Source: UWMA-0277 sp965183885
Lineage (GTDB): Bacteria > Bacteroidota > Bacteroidia > Flavobacteriales > BACL11
Reading direction: 5' to 3'
Assembly: GCA_965183885.1 (NCBI GenBank)
Contig: OZ238992.1
Location: 620,001-684,000 of the forward strand
Length of the DNA stretch: 64,000 bases
Positions 1 to 9,404 of this stretch are shown here, in pieces; within the stretch, counting starts at the first letter, position 1; each line of letters opens with the position of its first letter. The position numbers and the translations under genes were made by a program. The notes below the pieces were generated by a model. The model was not told where the DNA came from. It saw only the letters and a list, made by a program, of their open reading frames with translations, and ran no database searches.

Positions 1-499
1 TATTAATAACTCAATAAATAAAAGAAATAATTTTATTACCATAAATAAAGGAAGAAAGCATGGCATTACAATAGGTATGGGGGTAGTTACACAAAATGGT
101 GTAATTGGGATTATACAATCAGTAAGTAACAACTACTCTGTTGCAATTTCATTACTACATAGAGAATCTGCTATTGGAATTAAATTAGCAAAAAACCACC
201 ATGCTGGTATTTTAAAATGGAAAGGATTTAATTATCAGGTAGCAAGTATTAATGACTTCCCAAACCATATCCATATTGCAAAAGGTGATACAATAACAAC
301 TAATAGCCATAGTGTTATTTTTCCAGAAGGAATACCAATAGGAACTATTGAAGAGGTTACAACTAATAAAGATGATGGATTTTACAATGTTAATCTAAAG
401 TTGTTTGAAGATTTTAACCAATTAAGATATGTTTATATCATTCACTCAAACAATGCCAAAGAACAACAGGAACTAGAAAATAACACAAGCGATGAATAA
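1..499 (+). CDS. mreC: Rod shape-determining protein MreC (C-terminal part, cut by the window edge)
   Basis: The reading frame is open from base 2 to the stop at 497-499, so the gene starts upstream of the window; about 165 C-terminal residues are present. MreC is a periplasmic scaffold of the elongasome that links MreB and MreD to PBP2 and RodA. The visible part is the MreC beta-barrel domain, with the family phrases NKGRKHGI, GMGVVTQNGVIGI and later FPEGIPIGTI. The last 15 or so residues are an acidic/polar tail. The gene overlaps mreD by 8 bp, and mreD, mrdA and rodA follow in the same operon, which supports the call. Nothing odd apart from the truncation by the window. Confidence 0.93.
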   Translation, partial: INNSINKRNNFITINKGRKHGITIGMGVVTQNGVIGIIQSVSNNYSVAISLLHRESAIGIKLAKNHHAGILKWKGFNYQVASINDFPNHIHIAKGDTITTNSHSVIFPEGIPIGTIEEVTTNKDDGFYNVNLKLFEDFNQLRYVYIIHSNNAKEQQELENNTSDE

Positions 500-992
500 G
501 ATATTAATCCAATACCTAAGCCTATTGCCTTTTTATGTGTTATTGCAAGTAATTGTACTTAATGAGGTCTTATTCTACTCCTACATCAACCCGTTTATTT
601 ACATAATCCTTATCATTAGCTTACCCTTAAAAACACCTAAATGGTATTTGTTACTTTATGCTTTTGCTCTTGGGTTTTTTATTGATCTTTTTTCAGGAGG
701 TTTAGGCTTTCATTCTACTGCCACTGTACTTATTGCATTTGTAAAACCTTTTATAAGTAAAATTACTATCCCACATAACATTCTGAATGACAGTGATAAG
801 ATAACACAAAAGAAAATTGGGAATAAAGCATATATTACTTTTTCGCTTTTCCTTATCATTATTCACAGTACTTGTTTGTTTATATGCGAACACTTGAATT
901 TTAACTTTGACATTTTTACTAAAATAATCGCAAGCTCTTTAGTAACACTTATACTCTTATTAATTACGCAACTCTTTTATTCTGAAAAATAA
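492..992 (+). CDS. mreD: Rod shape-determining protein MreD
   Basis: A 166-aa, very hydrophobic protein with about five predicted membrane segments, the size and character expected for MreD, the inner-membrane partner of MreC. It starts inside the 3' end of mreC, and its stop shares one base with the mrdA start (TAATG at 990-994), so it is probably translationally coupled. A segment with GLGFHST around residues 73-79 resembles the short conserved loop of the family. MreD sequences diverge quickly, so position between mreC and mrdA carries much of the identification. Confidence 0.9.
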   Translation: MNKILIQYLSLLPFYVLLQVIVLNEVLFYSYINPFIYIILIISLPLKTPKWYLLLYAFALGFFIDLFSGGLGFHSTATVLIAFVKPFISKITIPHNILNDSDKITQKKIGNKAYITFSLFLIIIHSTCLFICEHLNFNFDIFTKIIASSLVTLILLLITQLFYSEK

Positions 993-2809
993 TGAAACAG
1001 TCAAAGGATAGACATAGAGTAGTTGCCATAATTTTCTCCTTAATTGCTATTATATTCATCACAAAACTATTTTACATCCAAGTAGTGAATGACAACTATA
1101 AGTTTTCATCCAACAACAATGTATTGCGTTACGATGTACAGCAAGCAGTAAGAGGTCTAATCTACGATAGAGATAGTAACTTGATTGTAGCTAATGTTCC
1201 TGCTTATCAATTAATGATTGTCCCAAGAGAACTAAAAGGAAAAGAAATTGATACTTCAGCATTCTGTAAACTTACAGCACTAAGTAAAGATGAATTTATT
1301 TCTAGATACCAAAAAGCAGCTGAATATTCAGGCTACAAAGAAAGTGTTTTTATTAAACACATTAGCTTAGAGCACTCTAGCACCTTATCAGAAAATCTTT
1401 TTCAATTTCCAGGATTTTATTTGCAGAAGCTTACCATGAGAAACTATCCTACGAATGTAGCTACACATTTAGCAGGTTACTTGGGAGAAGTTAACAGCAA
1501 AACCACTAAAGATGACAAATATTATACCAAAGGAGATTTAGCTGGAGTAAGCGGTATAGAAGCTGCTTATGAAAAAGAATTAAGAGGTAAAAAAGGAATG
1601 GCTATTAAACTAGTTGATGTCCACAATAGAGATCAAGGAAAGTTTCAGGAAGGGAAATTTGACACTTTACCTGTTTCTGGAAATACATTAATAGCTACAA
1701 TTGACATTAAACTTCAAGAATATGGAGAACAGTTAATGCAAAATAAAATTGGTGCTATTGTTGCTATTGAACCCAGTAGCGGAGAAATACTTTCCTTAGT
1801 ATCAGCACCAACTTACAACCCTAACCTTCTTATTGGAAGAGAAAGATCAAAAAATTACGCTATACTTTCAGAAGATGAGAACAAGCCTCTATTCAATAGG
1901 GCTTTACAAGGGAATTACCCTCCAGGGTCTACTTTTAAACTTCTTAATGGACTTATTGCATTACAAGAAGGAAGTATCAGGACAAGTACTAGCTTTAAAT
2001 GTAATGATGGTTACGATTATGGTAATGACAAAAAGTTAGGCTGCCACCCTCACAAATCACCTGTAAACCTAATTAAAGGAATTGAAATTTCCTGTAATGC
2101 CTATTTCTGTAATACCTTTGAAAGATATTTTAATACTTTCCCCTCTACAATAAATGCCTATAATAACTGGCACCATCATGTTTCTAGTTTTGGCATTGGA
2201 GCTTATATGAATAATGACTTTACAAGTGGGAGCCCTGGAAAGCTTCCTAAAGCTTCATATTTTAACACCCTGTACAGAGGAAGTTGGAATGCAAACACAA
2301 TTATTAGTATGGCAATTGGACAAGGAGAACTATTACTTACTCCTATACAAATGGCAAATATGACTGCAATCATTGCTAATAGAGGCTATTATTACACACC
2401 TCATATTATTAAAGAAATAATAGGAGGAACTCCTATTGATAGTAATTTTACTTCTAAAAAGTACTGCACAATAGAATCAAAATATTTTAACCCTATTATT
2501 GAGGGGATGCAATCTGTTATTGAAGGAAAAGAAGGAACAGCTACAAACACAAAAATATCCGATTATGAAATATGCGGAAAGACAGGTACTGCTGAAAACC
2601 CCCATGGTGAGGATCATTCAATTTTTATAGCCTTTGCTCCTAAAGACAATCCTAAAATTGCAATTGCAGTATATGTTGAAAATGGAGGTTGGGGATCAAC
2701 CTGGGCAGCCCCAATAGCATCACTAATGATTGAAAAATACCTAAAAAGAGAAATCTCAAATAAAGCTCAAGAGTCTTTTATCTTAGAGGGAAATTTAATT
2801 AATAACTGA
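992..2809 (+). CDS. mrdA: Penicillin-binding protein 2 (elongasome transpeptidase)
   Basis: A 605-aa class B penicillin-binding protein that cross-links peptidoglycan during cell elongation. One N-terminal membrane anchor (about residues 10-30) is followed by a PBP dimerisation domain (with RGLIYDRDSN) and the transpeptidase domain. The three active-site motifs are present: STFK with Ser313 and Lys316, SCN at 367-369, and KTGTA from Lys530. Length is normal for PBP2. The start overlaps the mreD stop by one base, and the rodA start overlaps this stop by one base, so PBP2 and its glycosyltransferase partner RodA are made from coupled genes. Confidence 0.96.
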   Translation: MKQSKDRHRVVAIIFSLIAIIFITKLFYIQVVNDNYKFSSNNNVLRYDVQQAVRGLIYDRDSNLIVANVPAYQLMIVPRELKGKEIDTSAFCKLTALSKDEFISRYQKAAEYSGYKESVFIKHISLEHSSTLSENLFQFPGFYLQKLTMRNYPTNVATHLAGYLGEVNSKTTKDDKYYTKGDLAGVSGIEAAYEKELRGKKGMAIKLVDVHNRDQGKFQEGKFDTLPVSGNTLIATIDIKLQEYGEQLMQNKIGAIVAIEPSSGEILSLVSAPTYNPNLLIGRERSKNYAILSEDENKPLFNRALQGNYPPGSTFKLLNGLIALQEGSIRTSTSFKCNDGYDYGNDKKLGCHPHKSPVNLIKGIEISCNAYFCNTFERYFNTFPSTINAYNNWHHHVSSFGIGAYMNNDFTSGSPGKLPKASYFNTLYRGSWNANTIISMAIGQGELLLTPIQMANMTAIIANRGYYYTPHIIKEIIGGTPIDSNFTSKKYCTIESKYFNPIIEGMQSVIEGKEGTATNTKISDYEICGKTGTAENPHGEDHSIFIAFAPKDNPKIAIAVYVENGGWGSTWAAPIASLMIEKYLKREISNKAQESFILEGNLINN

Positions 2810-4071
2810 TGAGAGCCGCAAAAAATATATTTGCAAATATTGATAAAGCAAGCATTTTGCTATATGCCTTATTGGTAATCTTCGGCTGGATAAATATTTA
2901 TGCCTCACAGTACAATGAAGATACTGCTATGGCACTTGACTTTAGCAGTAGATATGGGAAACAACTCCTCTTTATTCTTATCTCTTCTTTTGTTGCTTTT
3001 CTTATCCTTATAATTGATTGGAAATTCTTTTATTCCTTATCCTACCTCTTTTACATTATAATTATTGCACTACTATTAGGAGTGTTACTTATTGGAGGTA
3101 TTACTGGAGGGGCTACCTCTTGGTATGAAATTGGGAACTTTAAATTTCAACCCTCTGAGTTTGCAAAGTTTACAACTGCCTTAGCTTTAGCAAAATACTA
3201 TAACAATCTTCATTCCAAGAAAAAATCATTTAACGATAAGTTAAAAACTTACGCTATAATTATACTACCATTTTTATTAATTATATTACAAAATGACTTG
3301 GGTACTGCCCTTGTTTATGCTGCTTTTATACTTGTATTATACCGTGAAGGGTTATCAGGAAATTTCTTAATTTTTGGTTTAATAATAGGAGTGCTTTTTG
3401 TACTTACATTACTTATTGAAAAAACAATACTAGTAGGGATACTTGGCTCAATAGCTGTAATATTTTTTTTACTTACCAAAAGAAAAAAGAAAGAGCTTGC
3501 TCTTATTGCAAGCATACTCGCTATAGCAACTTCTTTTATTTTTAGTGTTGACTATATTTTTAATGATGTACTTGCTCCACATCAAAGAAAAAGGATAAAC
3601 ATCCTTCTAGGAAAGGAATTTGACCCTCATGGTGCAGGATATAACTTAATCCAGTCAAAAATTGCCATAGGGTCAGGAGGGTTTGAAGGGAAAGGATTTT
3701 TAAACGGAACACAAACTCGTTTTGATTTTGTTCCTGAACAAAGTACTGACTTTATATTTTGCACTATAGGAGAAGAATGGGGATTTATAGGAAGCCTACT
3801 ATTTATTAGTCTATTTATGGGGTTACTATTTCGAATTCTTTTTTTAGCAGAAAAACAACGCTCTAACTTTAGTAGAATATATGGCTATAGTGTAGCTACT
3901 ATATTATTTATGCACTTTCTTATAAATATAGGAATGACGATTGGCCTTGTTCCCGTAATAGGTATCCCACTGCCTTTTATAAGCTATGGAGGGTCTTCAC
4001 TATTAGGGTTTACTATACTCCTATTTATATTCCTTAATCTGGACTCCTATCGTTTACAAATATTAAGATAA
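2809..4071 (+). CDS. rodA: Peptidoglycan glycosyltransferase RodA (SEDS family)
   Basis: A 420-aa polytopic membrane protein with about ten hydrophobic segments. RodA polymerises lipid II into glycan strands and works with PBP2. SEDS hallmarks are visible: PSEFAK near residues 115-120, HQRKRI, the DFVPEQSTDFIF segment and the C-terminal PLPFISYGGSS near residue 387. It is the last gene of the mreCD-mrdA-rodA operon and is followed directly by a hairpin terminator. Its ATG shares a base with the mrdA TGA. Confidence 0.96.
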   Translation: MRAAKNIFANIDKASILLYALLVIFGWINIYASQYNEDTAMALDFSSRYGKQLLFILISSFVAFLILIIDWKFFYSLSYLFYIIIIALLLGVLLIGGITGGATSWYEIGNFKFQPSEFAKFTTALALAKYYNNLHSKKKSFNDKLKTYAIIILPFLLIILQNDLGTALVYAAFILVLYREGLSGNFLIFGLIIGVLFVLTLLIEKTILVGILGSIAVIFFLLTKRKKKELALIASILAIATSFIFSVDYIFNDVLAPHQRKRINILLGKEFDPHGAGYNLIQSKIAIGSGGFEGKGFLNGTQTRFDFVPEQSTDFIFCTIGEEWGFIGSLLFISLFMGLLFRILFLAEKQRSNFSRIYGYSVATILFMHFLINIGMTIGLVPVIGIPLPFISYGGSSLLGFTILLFIFLNLDSYRLQILR

Positions 4072-4072
4072 A

Positions 4073-4103
4073 AAAATGCCTATCTAAAAAAGACAGGCAT
4101 TTT
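4073..4103. terminator. Bidirectional hairpin terminator between rodA and the ppiD-like gene
   Basis: An 11-13 bp inverted repeat (AAATGCCTATCT pairing with AGACAGGCATTT, one internal mismatch) around a short A-rich loop, flanked by A and T runs. It starts right after the rodA stop and lies 20 bp from the end of the convergent gene, so it can serve both strands. Confidence 0.8.
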
Positions 4104-4124
4104 ATATTTAAATAGTTTTTAAGC

Positions 4125-6224
4125 TTAATAAAGGTCTGCTCTATTGTCTACAACATCAGCATCAGTATTTAAAGCTTTATATGCTGCACCATTTGCATAA
4201 GAGGCTCCTCCTTTTTGCAATTGTGTTTTCTGGTCAGTAAAATCACCTTTCGCTCTTGCCTCATCCTTAGCAGTAACCTCTACTATATACACAGCAGTAT
4301 TACCAGCAATAGGCTTAGAAATAATATTAAGATCAGTTCCAAAAATGCTTCCAACTAACTTAGGCTCATACCCAATACCTTGTAGACTTAGGTTTGACAA
4401 ATTAGCTCTTTGTGCACTAACTACAGTAGTTGAATTATTTGCTGCAATAGAAGCTAAATCAGTTCCTGTAATTTTTTCACTAATGTAAGCTGCTTTTTTC
4501 TCATTACTTACTACATTAGTTATCTCCTCTTTAATATCCTCAAGAGGTGTATCTCCTTCTAAATTAGCTTTAGTTAAGTAAGCTACAACATAAGAGTTGT
4601 CAAACTGAAATACTTCTGACACTGTACCTGCCTCTGCTTTATTCATCCACCTTACCATTTCTCTAGAATTTGGCAAACCAGCTATACTTTGTTTATCAGC
4701 AGTAACTTTACTATCATTTCTTTTCACTAAGTTTTCTGATGCAATTAAAGTATCAAAAGCTATACCTTCATTTAATATCTTACCAGCAAATTGTGCTGCT
4801 TGAGAATAATACATATTATAAGTATCTGTACTAGGCTCAACATTTCTATCAATAAAAGCAACTTTTACTTTCCTTACAGCTTTACTTGCTTTAGTAACTT
4901 CAATTAAATGCACACCAAACTGAGAAGTAACGACACTTAAATCACCTACTTTAGAAGAGAAACAAGCTTCATTAAAATCATCAACCATAGCTCCTTCTTG
5001 GAACCATCCTAAATCACCTCCTTTAATAGAAGAACCTTTATCTTCTGAGTTTCCTTGAGCCAATAGTCCAAAGTCAGCACCTTTTTCAATCTGTGCTTTT
5101 AAGGCAGCAATTCTATTATTTACTGAGTCAATACTCATTGTTTGAGAAGGCTTTATTAAAATATGTCTTGCTTCAACAGAATCAGGTCTGTTTTGTGCAA
5201 CAGCAAGTTTCGCTATACGATATACTCCTTGGCTTGATTGATAAGGTCCAACTACAGTTCCTTCTTCAGCATTAAATAACTCAGTCCAATTAGGATCTTG
5301 TAATTTACCTTCAGTAGCAAAAGTAAATCTAGCAGCAGTATTATCAGAATTTCTTCTTGCCATTAACTCATAATCTTCATAAGTAGCAAAATCAGCTTTT
5401 AAAGATTCAATAGCAGCCTTAGTACTAGCATCATCTTCAGCTGAAGGTGTTACAGCAAATACTACAAAATCAACATCTTTACTTGCATCTTGTTGATAAT
5501 CTGAAATGTGAGCGTTGTAATATGCACTAACTTCACTTTCGGTAGGAGTAACTAAACTATCAACAACCGAAGCAAAAGGAATAGAAACATAATTAAAGGT
5601 TGCATTTTGAGCATTTTCATTAAAGTTTAACTTTGCTTGATCAGCAGTAGCATACATTGCTTTACCTACCAAAGCATTATATTTACTTGTTTTAATTGAT
5701 TCAATTAAATATTTTTGAAATCCAATCCATCTTACACGAGCTTCACCAGTTTCATCCTTATCAATTTGCTTTAAGTAAGCCAATACTTTTGTTCTATCGA
5801 ACTGTCCTGTTTCAGGATTTTGAAATGCTGGAACTTTAGAAATTTCAGGATGTACATTAGCTCCTTGTAATAACTCAAAGAATTCATCATCAGAAACATC
5901 TATTCCTAGTTTTCCATATTCATTATTCATTACTAGCTCTCTAACATACTGATCCCATATTTGGGCTCTTATCTGTGCAGTAACTTCTTGCGTAAGCGTA
6001 CCTTGCTGATTTTGAGACTTGTAATTATCTATTCCTTCTTCAACTTTTTGCTCATAAGCCTGACGCATTACTTCTTCTCCTAATACTTCACCTACATAAA
6101 TACCACCATTAGATGATGAGTTTGTTGATTTTAAGAAATCTCCAAGGATAAATGCTAACATTGCTATACCAATTACTGCTAATAATAATCCTGATCTATT
6201 TCTAATTTTTCCTAGTGTTGCCAT
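4125..6224 (-). CDS. ppiD: PpiD/SurA-like peptidyl-prolyl isomerase, inner-membrane anchored
   Basis: A 699-aa periplasmic folding helper from the chosen start (MATLGKIRNR). One N-terminal membrane helix (about residues 12-32, GLLLAVIGIAMLAFILGDF) is followed by a SurA_N-like helical region and a parvulin domain at about residues 345-455, containing ARHILIK, GGDLGWF and FGVHLIEV. The C-terminal third is a second PPIase-like/helical region. A longer frame starts at 6275, but a promoter-like TATATTCG (6251-6258) lies inside that extension, and family members begin with a short cytoplasmic segment like MATLGKIRN, so 6224 is preferred. It follows the CNNM gene by 77 bp. Confidence 0.9.
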   Translation of the reverse strand: MATLGKIRNRSGLLLAVIGIAMLAFILGDFLKSTNSSSNGGIYVGEVLGEEVMRQAYEQKVEEGIDNYKSQNQQGTLTQEVTAQIRAQIWDQYVRELVMNNEYGKLGIDVSDDEFFELLQGANVHPEISKVPAFQNPETGQFDRTKVLAYLKQIDKDETGEARVRWIGFQKYLIESIKTSKYNALVGKAMYATADQAKLNFNENAQNATFNYVSIPFASVVDSLVTPTESEVSAYYNAHISDYQQDASKDVDFVVFAVTPSAEDDASTKAAIESLKADFATYEDYELMARRNSDNTAARFTFATEGKLQDPNWTELFNAEEGTVVGPYQSSQGVYRIAKLAVAQNRPDSVEARHILIKPSQTMSIDSVNNRIAALKAQIEKGADFGLLAQGNSEDKGSSIKGGDLGWFQEGAMVDDFNEACFSSKVGDLSVVTSQFGVHLIEVTKASKAVRKVKVAFIDRNVEPSTDTYNMYYSQAAQFAGKILNEGIAFDTLIASENLVKRNDSKVTADKQSIAGLPNSREMVRWMNKAEAGTVSEVFQFDNSYVVAYLTKANLEGDTPLEDIKEEITNVVSNEKKAAYISEKITGTDLASIAANNSTTVVSAQRANLSNLSLQGIGYEPKLVGSIFGTDLNIISKPIAGNTAVYIVEVTAKDEARAKGDFTDQKTQLQKGGASYANGAAYKALNTDADVVDNRADLY

Positions 6225-6250
6225 TCGTGTTTTGTTAATTATAAAGTTTG

Positions 6251-6258
6251 CGAATATA
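6251..6258 (-). promoter_or_regulatory. Probable -7 promoter element of the ppiD-like gene
   Basis: On the minus strand this reads TATATTCG, one base from the Bacteroidota -7 consensus TAnnTTTG, 26 bp before the chosen ATG at 6224. No clear -33 element was found. Confidence 0.4.
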
Positions 6259-6301
6259 CAATTGTTATTTAACAAATAAAAATAGTACCTAAGACTATTT
6301 T

Positions 6302-7552
6302 TTATCTAGTAACCACCTCTAATTGTACTTCTTGTATAGTAGTTTCATTTACATTTATGATAGTAAATCGGAATTCCTCTAACACTATCACATCATCTAA
6401 TTTTGGTATCTCTTCCAAATGATGCAATAATAAACCTGCTATAGTTTCATACTCATCAGACTCTGGTAAATTCAAATTATATTTCTTATTTACCATTTCT
6501 ACATCCAAACGAGCAAATAATTGATATTTATAATCGGAAAGCTGTTTATCTGTTACTTCTTCTAAATCATGTTCATCAACAATTTCCCCTACAATTTCTT
6601 CTGTTACATCTTCAATAGTAATCATCCCTGCCGTCCCTCCAAACTCATCAACTACTAAGGCTACTCCTTTATTTCCTTCAATAAACTGGCTTAGCATTTC
6701 CATTGCCAACATGCTTTCAGGAACAAAAGGCATAGGCAATAAAACAGAACGAACATTCTTAGGATTCTTAAACAAGTCAGAAGAATGCACATAACCTATT
6801 ACTTTATCAATATTTCCTTTATAAATCAGAATTTTTGACAGTTTAGTTTTAATAAATTTTTCTTTAATTTTATCAATTGGAGACATTACGTCCATAGCCA
6901 CAATTGCAGTTCTTGGAACCATACATTCACGCAATTTCATATCACTTAAATCTAAAGCATTCTGCAACATTTCTACTTCTACCCTGCTATCTTCTACTCC
7001 TTCTGCAGACTTTACATTATTCAAGTACTCATCTAAGTCTGTTTTCCCAAATACCTGCTGTCCCTCTTCAATATTCTGTTTAAGAATATACTTTAATATT
7101 ATTTTAGATACATAAAGCATAAATAACGCAATAGGACGAAACAATATAAAAAACAAACCAATAGGAATTGATAAGAAATTTAAGATCTGATTTGGATAAA
7201 TTCTAAAAATTGCTTTTGGCAAAAATTCTGCTGTAACTAGAACAATAAGAGTTGTAATAAGGGTCTGAGCCAATAATAAGACAACAGCATTACCAATATA
7301 AATACCAAGCTTTGGAGTAAGCAATTGCGTCATAGCTATACCATACATTACCAATGCAGTATTATTACCGACCAACATTGTGGTAATAAAATCTGATTCG
7401 TTTTTTGAAAAATAAGCAATTAGATTTGCAGGGAATTTACCCGTATTCTTATCCAGCTCCAACTTTAGTTTATTTGCTGATATAAAAGCAATTTCTACCC
7501 CAGAAAAGAAAGCAGAAAATAAAAGTGTAATAATTGCAAAAGATAAAAGCAT
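6302..7552 (-). CDS. CNNM-transmembrane and CBS-domain protein (CorC/HlyC/GldE-like family)
   Basis: A 416-aa membrane protein. The first 150-190 residues form a DUF21/CNNM domain with several hydrophobic helices. A pair of CBS domains follows (about residues 210-330, including MVPRTAIVAMD and DEFGGTAGMITIEDV), then a CorC_HlyC-type C-terminal domain (about 345-416, with YETIAGLLL). The family includes Mg2+/Co2+ efflux proteins and, in gliding Bacteroidota, GldE; the sequence alone does not decide which. It lies 20 bp downstream of lptC in an envelope operon. Confidence 0.85.
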   Translation of the reverse strand: MLLSFAIITLLFSAFFSGVEIAFISANKLKLELDKNTGKFPANLIAYFSKNESDFITTMLVGNNTALVMYGIAMTQLLTPKLGIYIGNAVVLLLAQTLITTLIVLVTAEFLPKAIFRIYPNQILNFLSIPIGLFFILFRPIALFMLYVSKIILKYILKQNIEEGQQVFGKTDLDEYLNNVKSAEGVEDSRVEVEMLQNALDLSDMKLRECMVPRTAIVAMDVMSPIDKIKEKFIKTKLSKILIYKGNIDKVIGYVHSSDLFKNPKNVRSVLLPMPFVPESMLAMEMLSQFIEGNKGVALVVDEFGGTAGMITIEDVTEEIVGEIVDEHDLEEVTDKQLSDYKYQLFARLDVEMVNKKYNLNLPESDEYETIAGLLLHHLEEIPKLDDVIVLEEFRFTIINVNETTIQEVQLEVVTR

Positions 7553-7572
7553 ATTGGTAAAAATACTAAAAC

Positions 7573-8109
7573 TTAATCGTTTTCAGATTCAAAATTAAAA
7601 GTTCCATGAATTTTAGTTATTGAGTATGCTGTAAAATCAGGATTAGACAAGAACCCCTCACCATGTATCACTTCTTTTCCTGTGGTTATTTTTACTTTCT
7701 TATCAGTATATATCTTATTTGCTTTTTCATCCCAAACAAGCTCTTCTGTTTCTAACTTTTTAGCATCACTACTAATTAACATTACATTGTCGTAGGCTGT
7801 CATTAACTTTTCCTGCTCATTAATTGTAGCATTTTCAGCTATTAATGTTGTTTGTACCTGGGAGGAATCATCATAAAAAAGGACCTTTATTTTATCTGAG
7901 AATACTAGCTTAGGTTCTTTATTTTGAAATCGTTTTATTTTAGCTGCAACAATTCTAACTTTAATTTTTCCATTTTCAGTATGCAAAAGCTCTGCTTCTT
8001 TTAACTGCTCAATCACTTGCTCTTCATCAGTAATAAATTCTTGTACCTCCTTAGGGTCATTGGCACAAGCAATTAACAACAATAATGGCAGAAAGATGAA
8101 TAAGCGCAT
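7573..8109 (-). CDS. lptC: LPS export system lipoprotein LptC
   Basis: A 178-aa protein with an N-terminal lipoprotein signal ending in LLLLIAC, lipidation cysteine at residue 15. LptC receives lipopolysaccharide from the LptBFG exporter and passes it to LptA. The remainder is predicted beta-strand (for example LVFSDKIKVLFYDDSSQVQTT and TAENATINEQEKLMTAYDNV, split here by eye), typical of the LptC/OstA fold. Bacteroidota LptC proteins are often lipoproteins rather than transmembrane proteins as in E. coli. It sits 4 bp after the TPR gene. Confidence 0.85.
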   Translation of the reverse strand: MRLFIFLPLLLLIACANDPKEVQEFITDEEQVIEQLKEAELLHTENGKIKVRIVAAKIKRFQNKEPKLVFSDKIKVLFYDDSSQVQTTLIAENATINEQEKLMTAYDNVMLISSDAKKLETEELVWDEKANKIYTDKKVKITTGKEVIHGEGFLSNPDFTAYSITKIHGTFNFESEND

Positions 8110-8113
8110 TAAC

Positions 8114-9400
8114 CTAGTCTCTTGTACGGATAACAGTGCTCTTATTTATCCAACAAGCAACAGTATGAGTTTTCCCTGCTTCAAGCCCATTAAAAAAAGC
8201 TGTTTCCTTAGTTGGAAAATATTTTGAATATGTATTTATACTTTTATGTGCTCTTTCTTTTGTTTCTTCATCTGAAACAGCCCTTTTAAAAGCATCAACT
8301 GCTACCCAGTACACTGTAGATTTATCAAAATCACTACCACAAGAGGCTGCTCCAGAAATATAAATATTTCCTAAATTCATATAAGCTTCTCCCCATCCTT
8401 CTCTAAGTTCCAAAGCACTATACACTGCACTTCTTGCTGAAGCAAATGATTTTGCATTTCTATAAGCATCAGCCAAACCTAAATAATAAATAGCTTTTTG
8501 GTTTCCATCTTCCTCCATCTCAACAGCTTTTTTTGCATATGTAATTGCTGCCGAAACATTTCCTTTTACTATATTCATTTTAGCCATTTTATCTGCTGAT
8601 GAAGCAGTTGGCTCAAGCTCATATAGCCTTGCTGAAGCATCAAAGAATAATTGATGATCAGTACACTTCTTAATATCTAATACTTTTGTCACCCTATTTA
8701 AGAACATTACATCATCAGTAGCTGGATCAAATTTTGCAGAGAAAATTTCAACAAGATCATCACAGTTAGCATAAGGAGTAAATAGATTCTCTATCTTTTC
8801 AGAATATTGAACAAAATACTTAGTAAGCTTAGATTGATTTACAATATTATAATCTATAATTCCTGAAATAAGAGCATAAGCCTCTAAAACATCTTGCTTT
8901 GTTTTTTTCCCTGATTTCTCTAAGTTCACAACTGCTTTCATATAACCGTAAACAGCTCTAAAATCTGATTTATTACCATCTAACTCAATTGCCTTTGCTA
9001 TAATATTAAAAGCTTCTTCACTCCTGCTTTTATCTGCAATTACCAACTCATACCCTTTAAGACCTAGCACATACCCCTCCTTCCCAAAATACTGAATCCT
9101 TTGATCAAAAATCATCATTAAAGTATCAATATAAGCAGCCTTGTTTAACTTGTCAACCTTCATTTGCGCCTTAATAATCTTTGGACCATTCTTATAAATA
9201 TTTCCACTTGATGCGGGGCAGTTAGTAAAAACCCATCTCCATGGATTTAAAGCATCTGCATAATTCTTTTGTTTATAATACTCTCTATATAAGGATAAGT
9301 TTTCAATACAAGCTACACTATCATTACCAAATTTTGATTGTGCATTAACATTTACAACCATTAAAGTCACCACTACAAGTACTACTATTTTTTTTATCAT
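8114..9400 (-). CDS. Secreted tetratricopeptide-repeat protein, function unknown
   Basis: A 428-aa protein with a signal peptide (cleavage probably after VNVNAQ, about residue 21). Several 34-residue TPR-like helical repeats occupy the C-terminal half, for example AKKAVEMEEDGNQKAIYYLGLADAYR and the segment with YMNLGNIYISGA. TPRs mediate protein contacts; here probably in the periplasm. I recognise it as a conserved companion of the coaX-lptC neighbourhood in this phylum but know no assigned function. It lies 4 bp after the upstream outer-membrane gene and 4 bp before lptC, so it is translated from the same message. Confidence 0.75.
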   Translation of the reverse strand: MIKKIVVLVVVTLMVVNVNAQSKFGNDSVACIENLSLYREYYKQKNYADALNPWRWVFTNCPASSGNIYKNGPKIIKAQMKVDKLNKAAYIDTLMMIFDQRIQYFGKEGYVLGLKGYELVIADKSRSEEAFNIIAKAIELDGNKSDFRAVYGYMKAVVNLEKSGKKTKQDVLEAYALISGIIDYNIVNQSKLTKYFVQYSEKIENLFTPYANCDDLVEIFSAKFDPATDDVMFLNRVTKVLDIKKCTDHQLFFDASARLYELEPTASSADKMAKMNIVKGNVSAAITYAKKAVEMEEDGNQKAIYYLGLADAYRNAKSFASARSAVYSALELREGWGEAYMNLGNIYISGAASCGSDFDKSTVYWVAVDAFKRAVSDEETKERAHKSINTYSKYFPTKETAFFNGLEAGKTHTVACWINKSTVIRTRD

Positions 9401-9404
9401 TTTA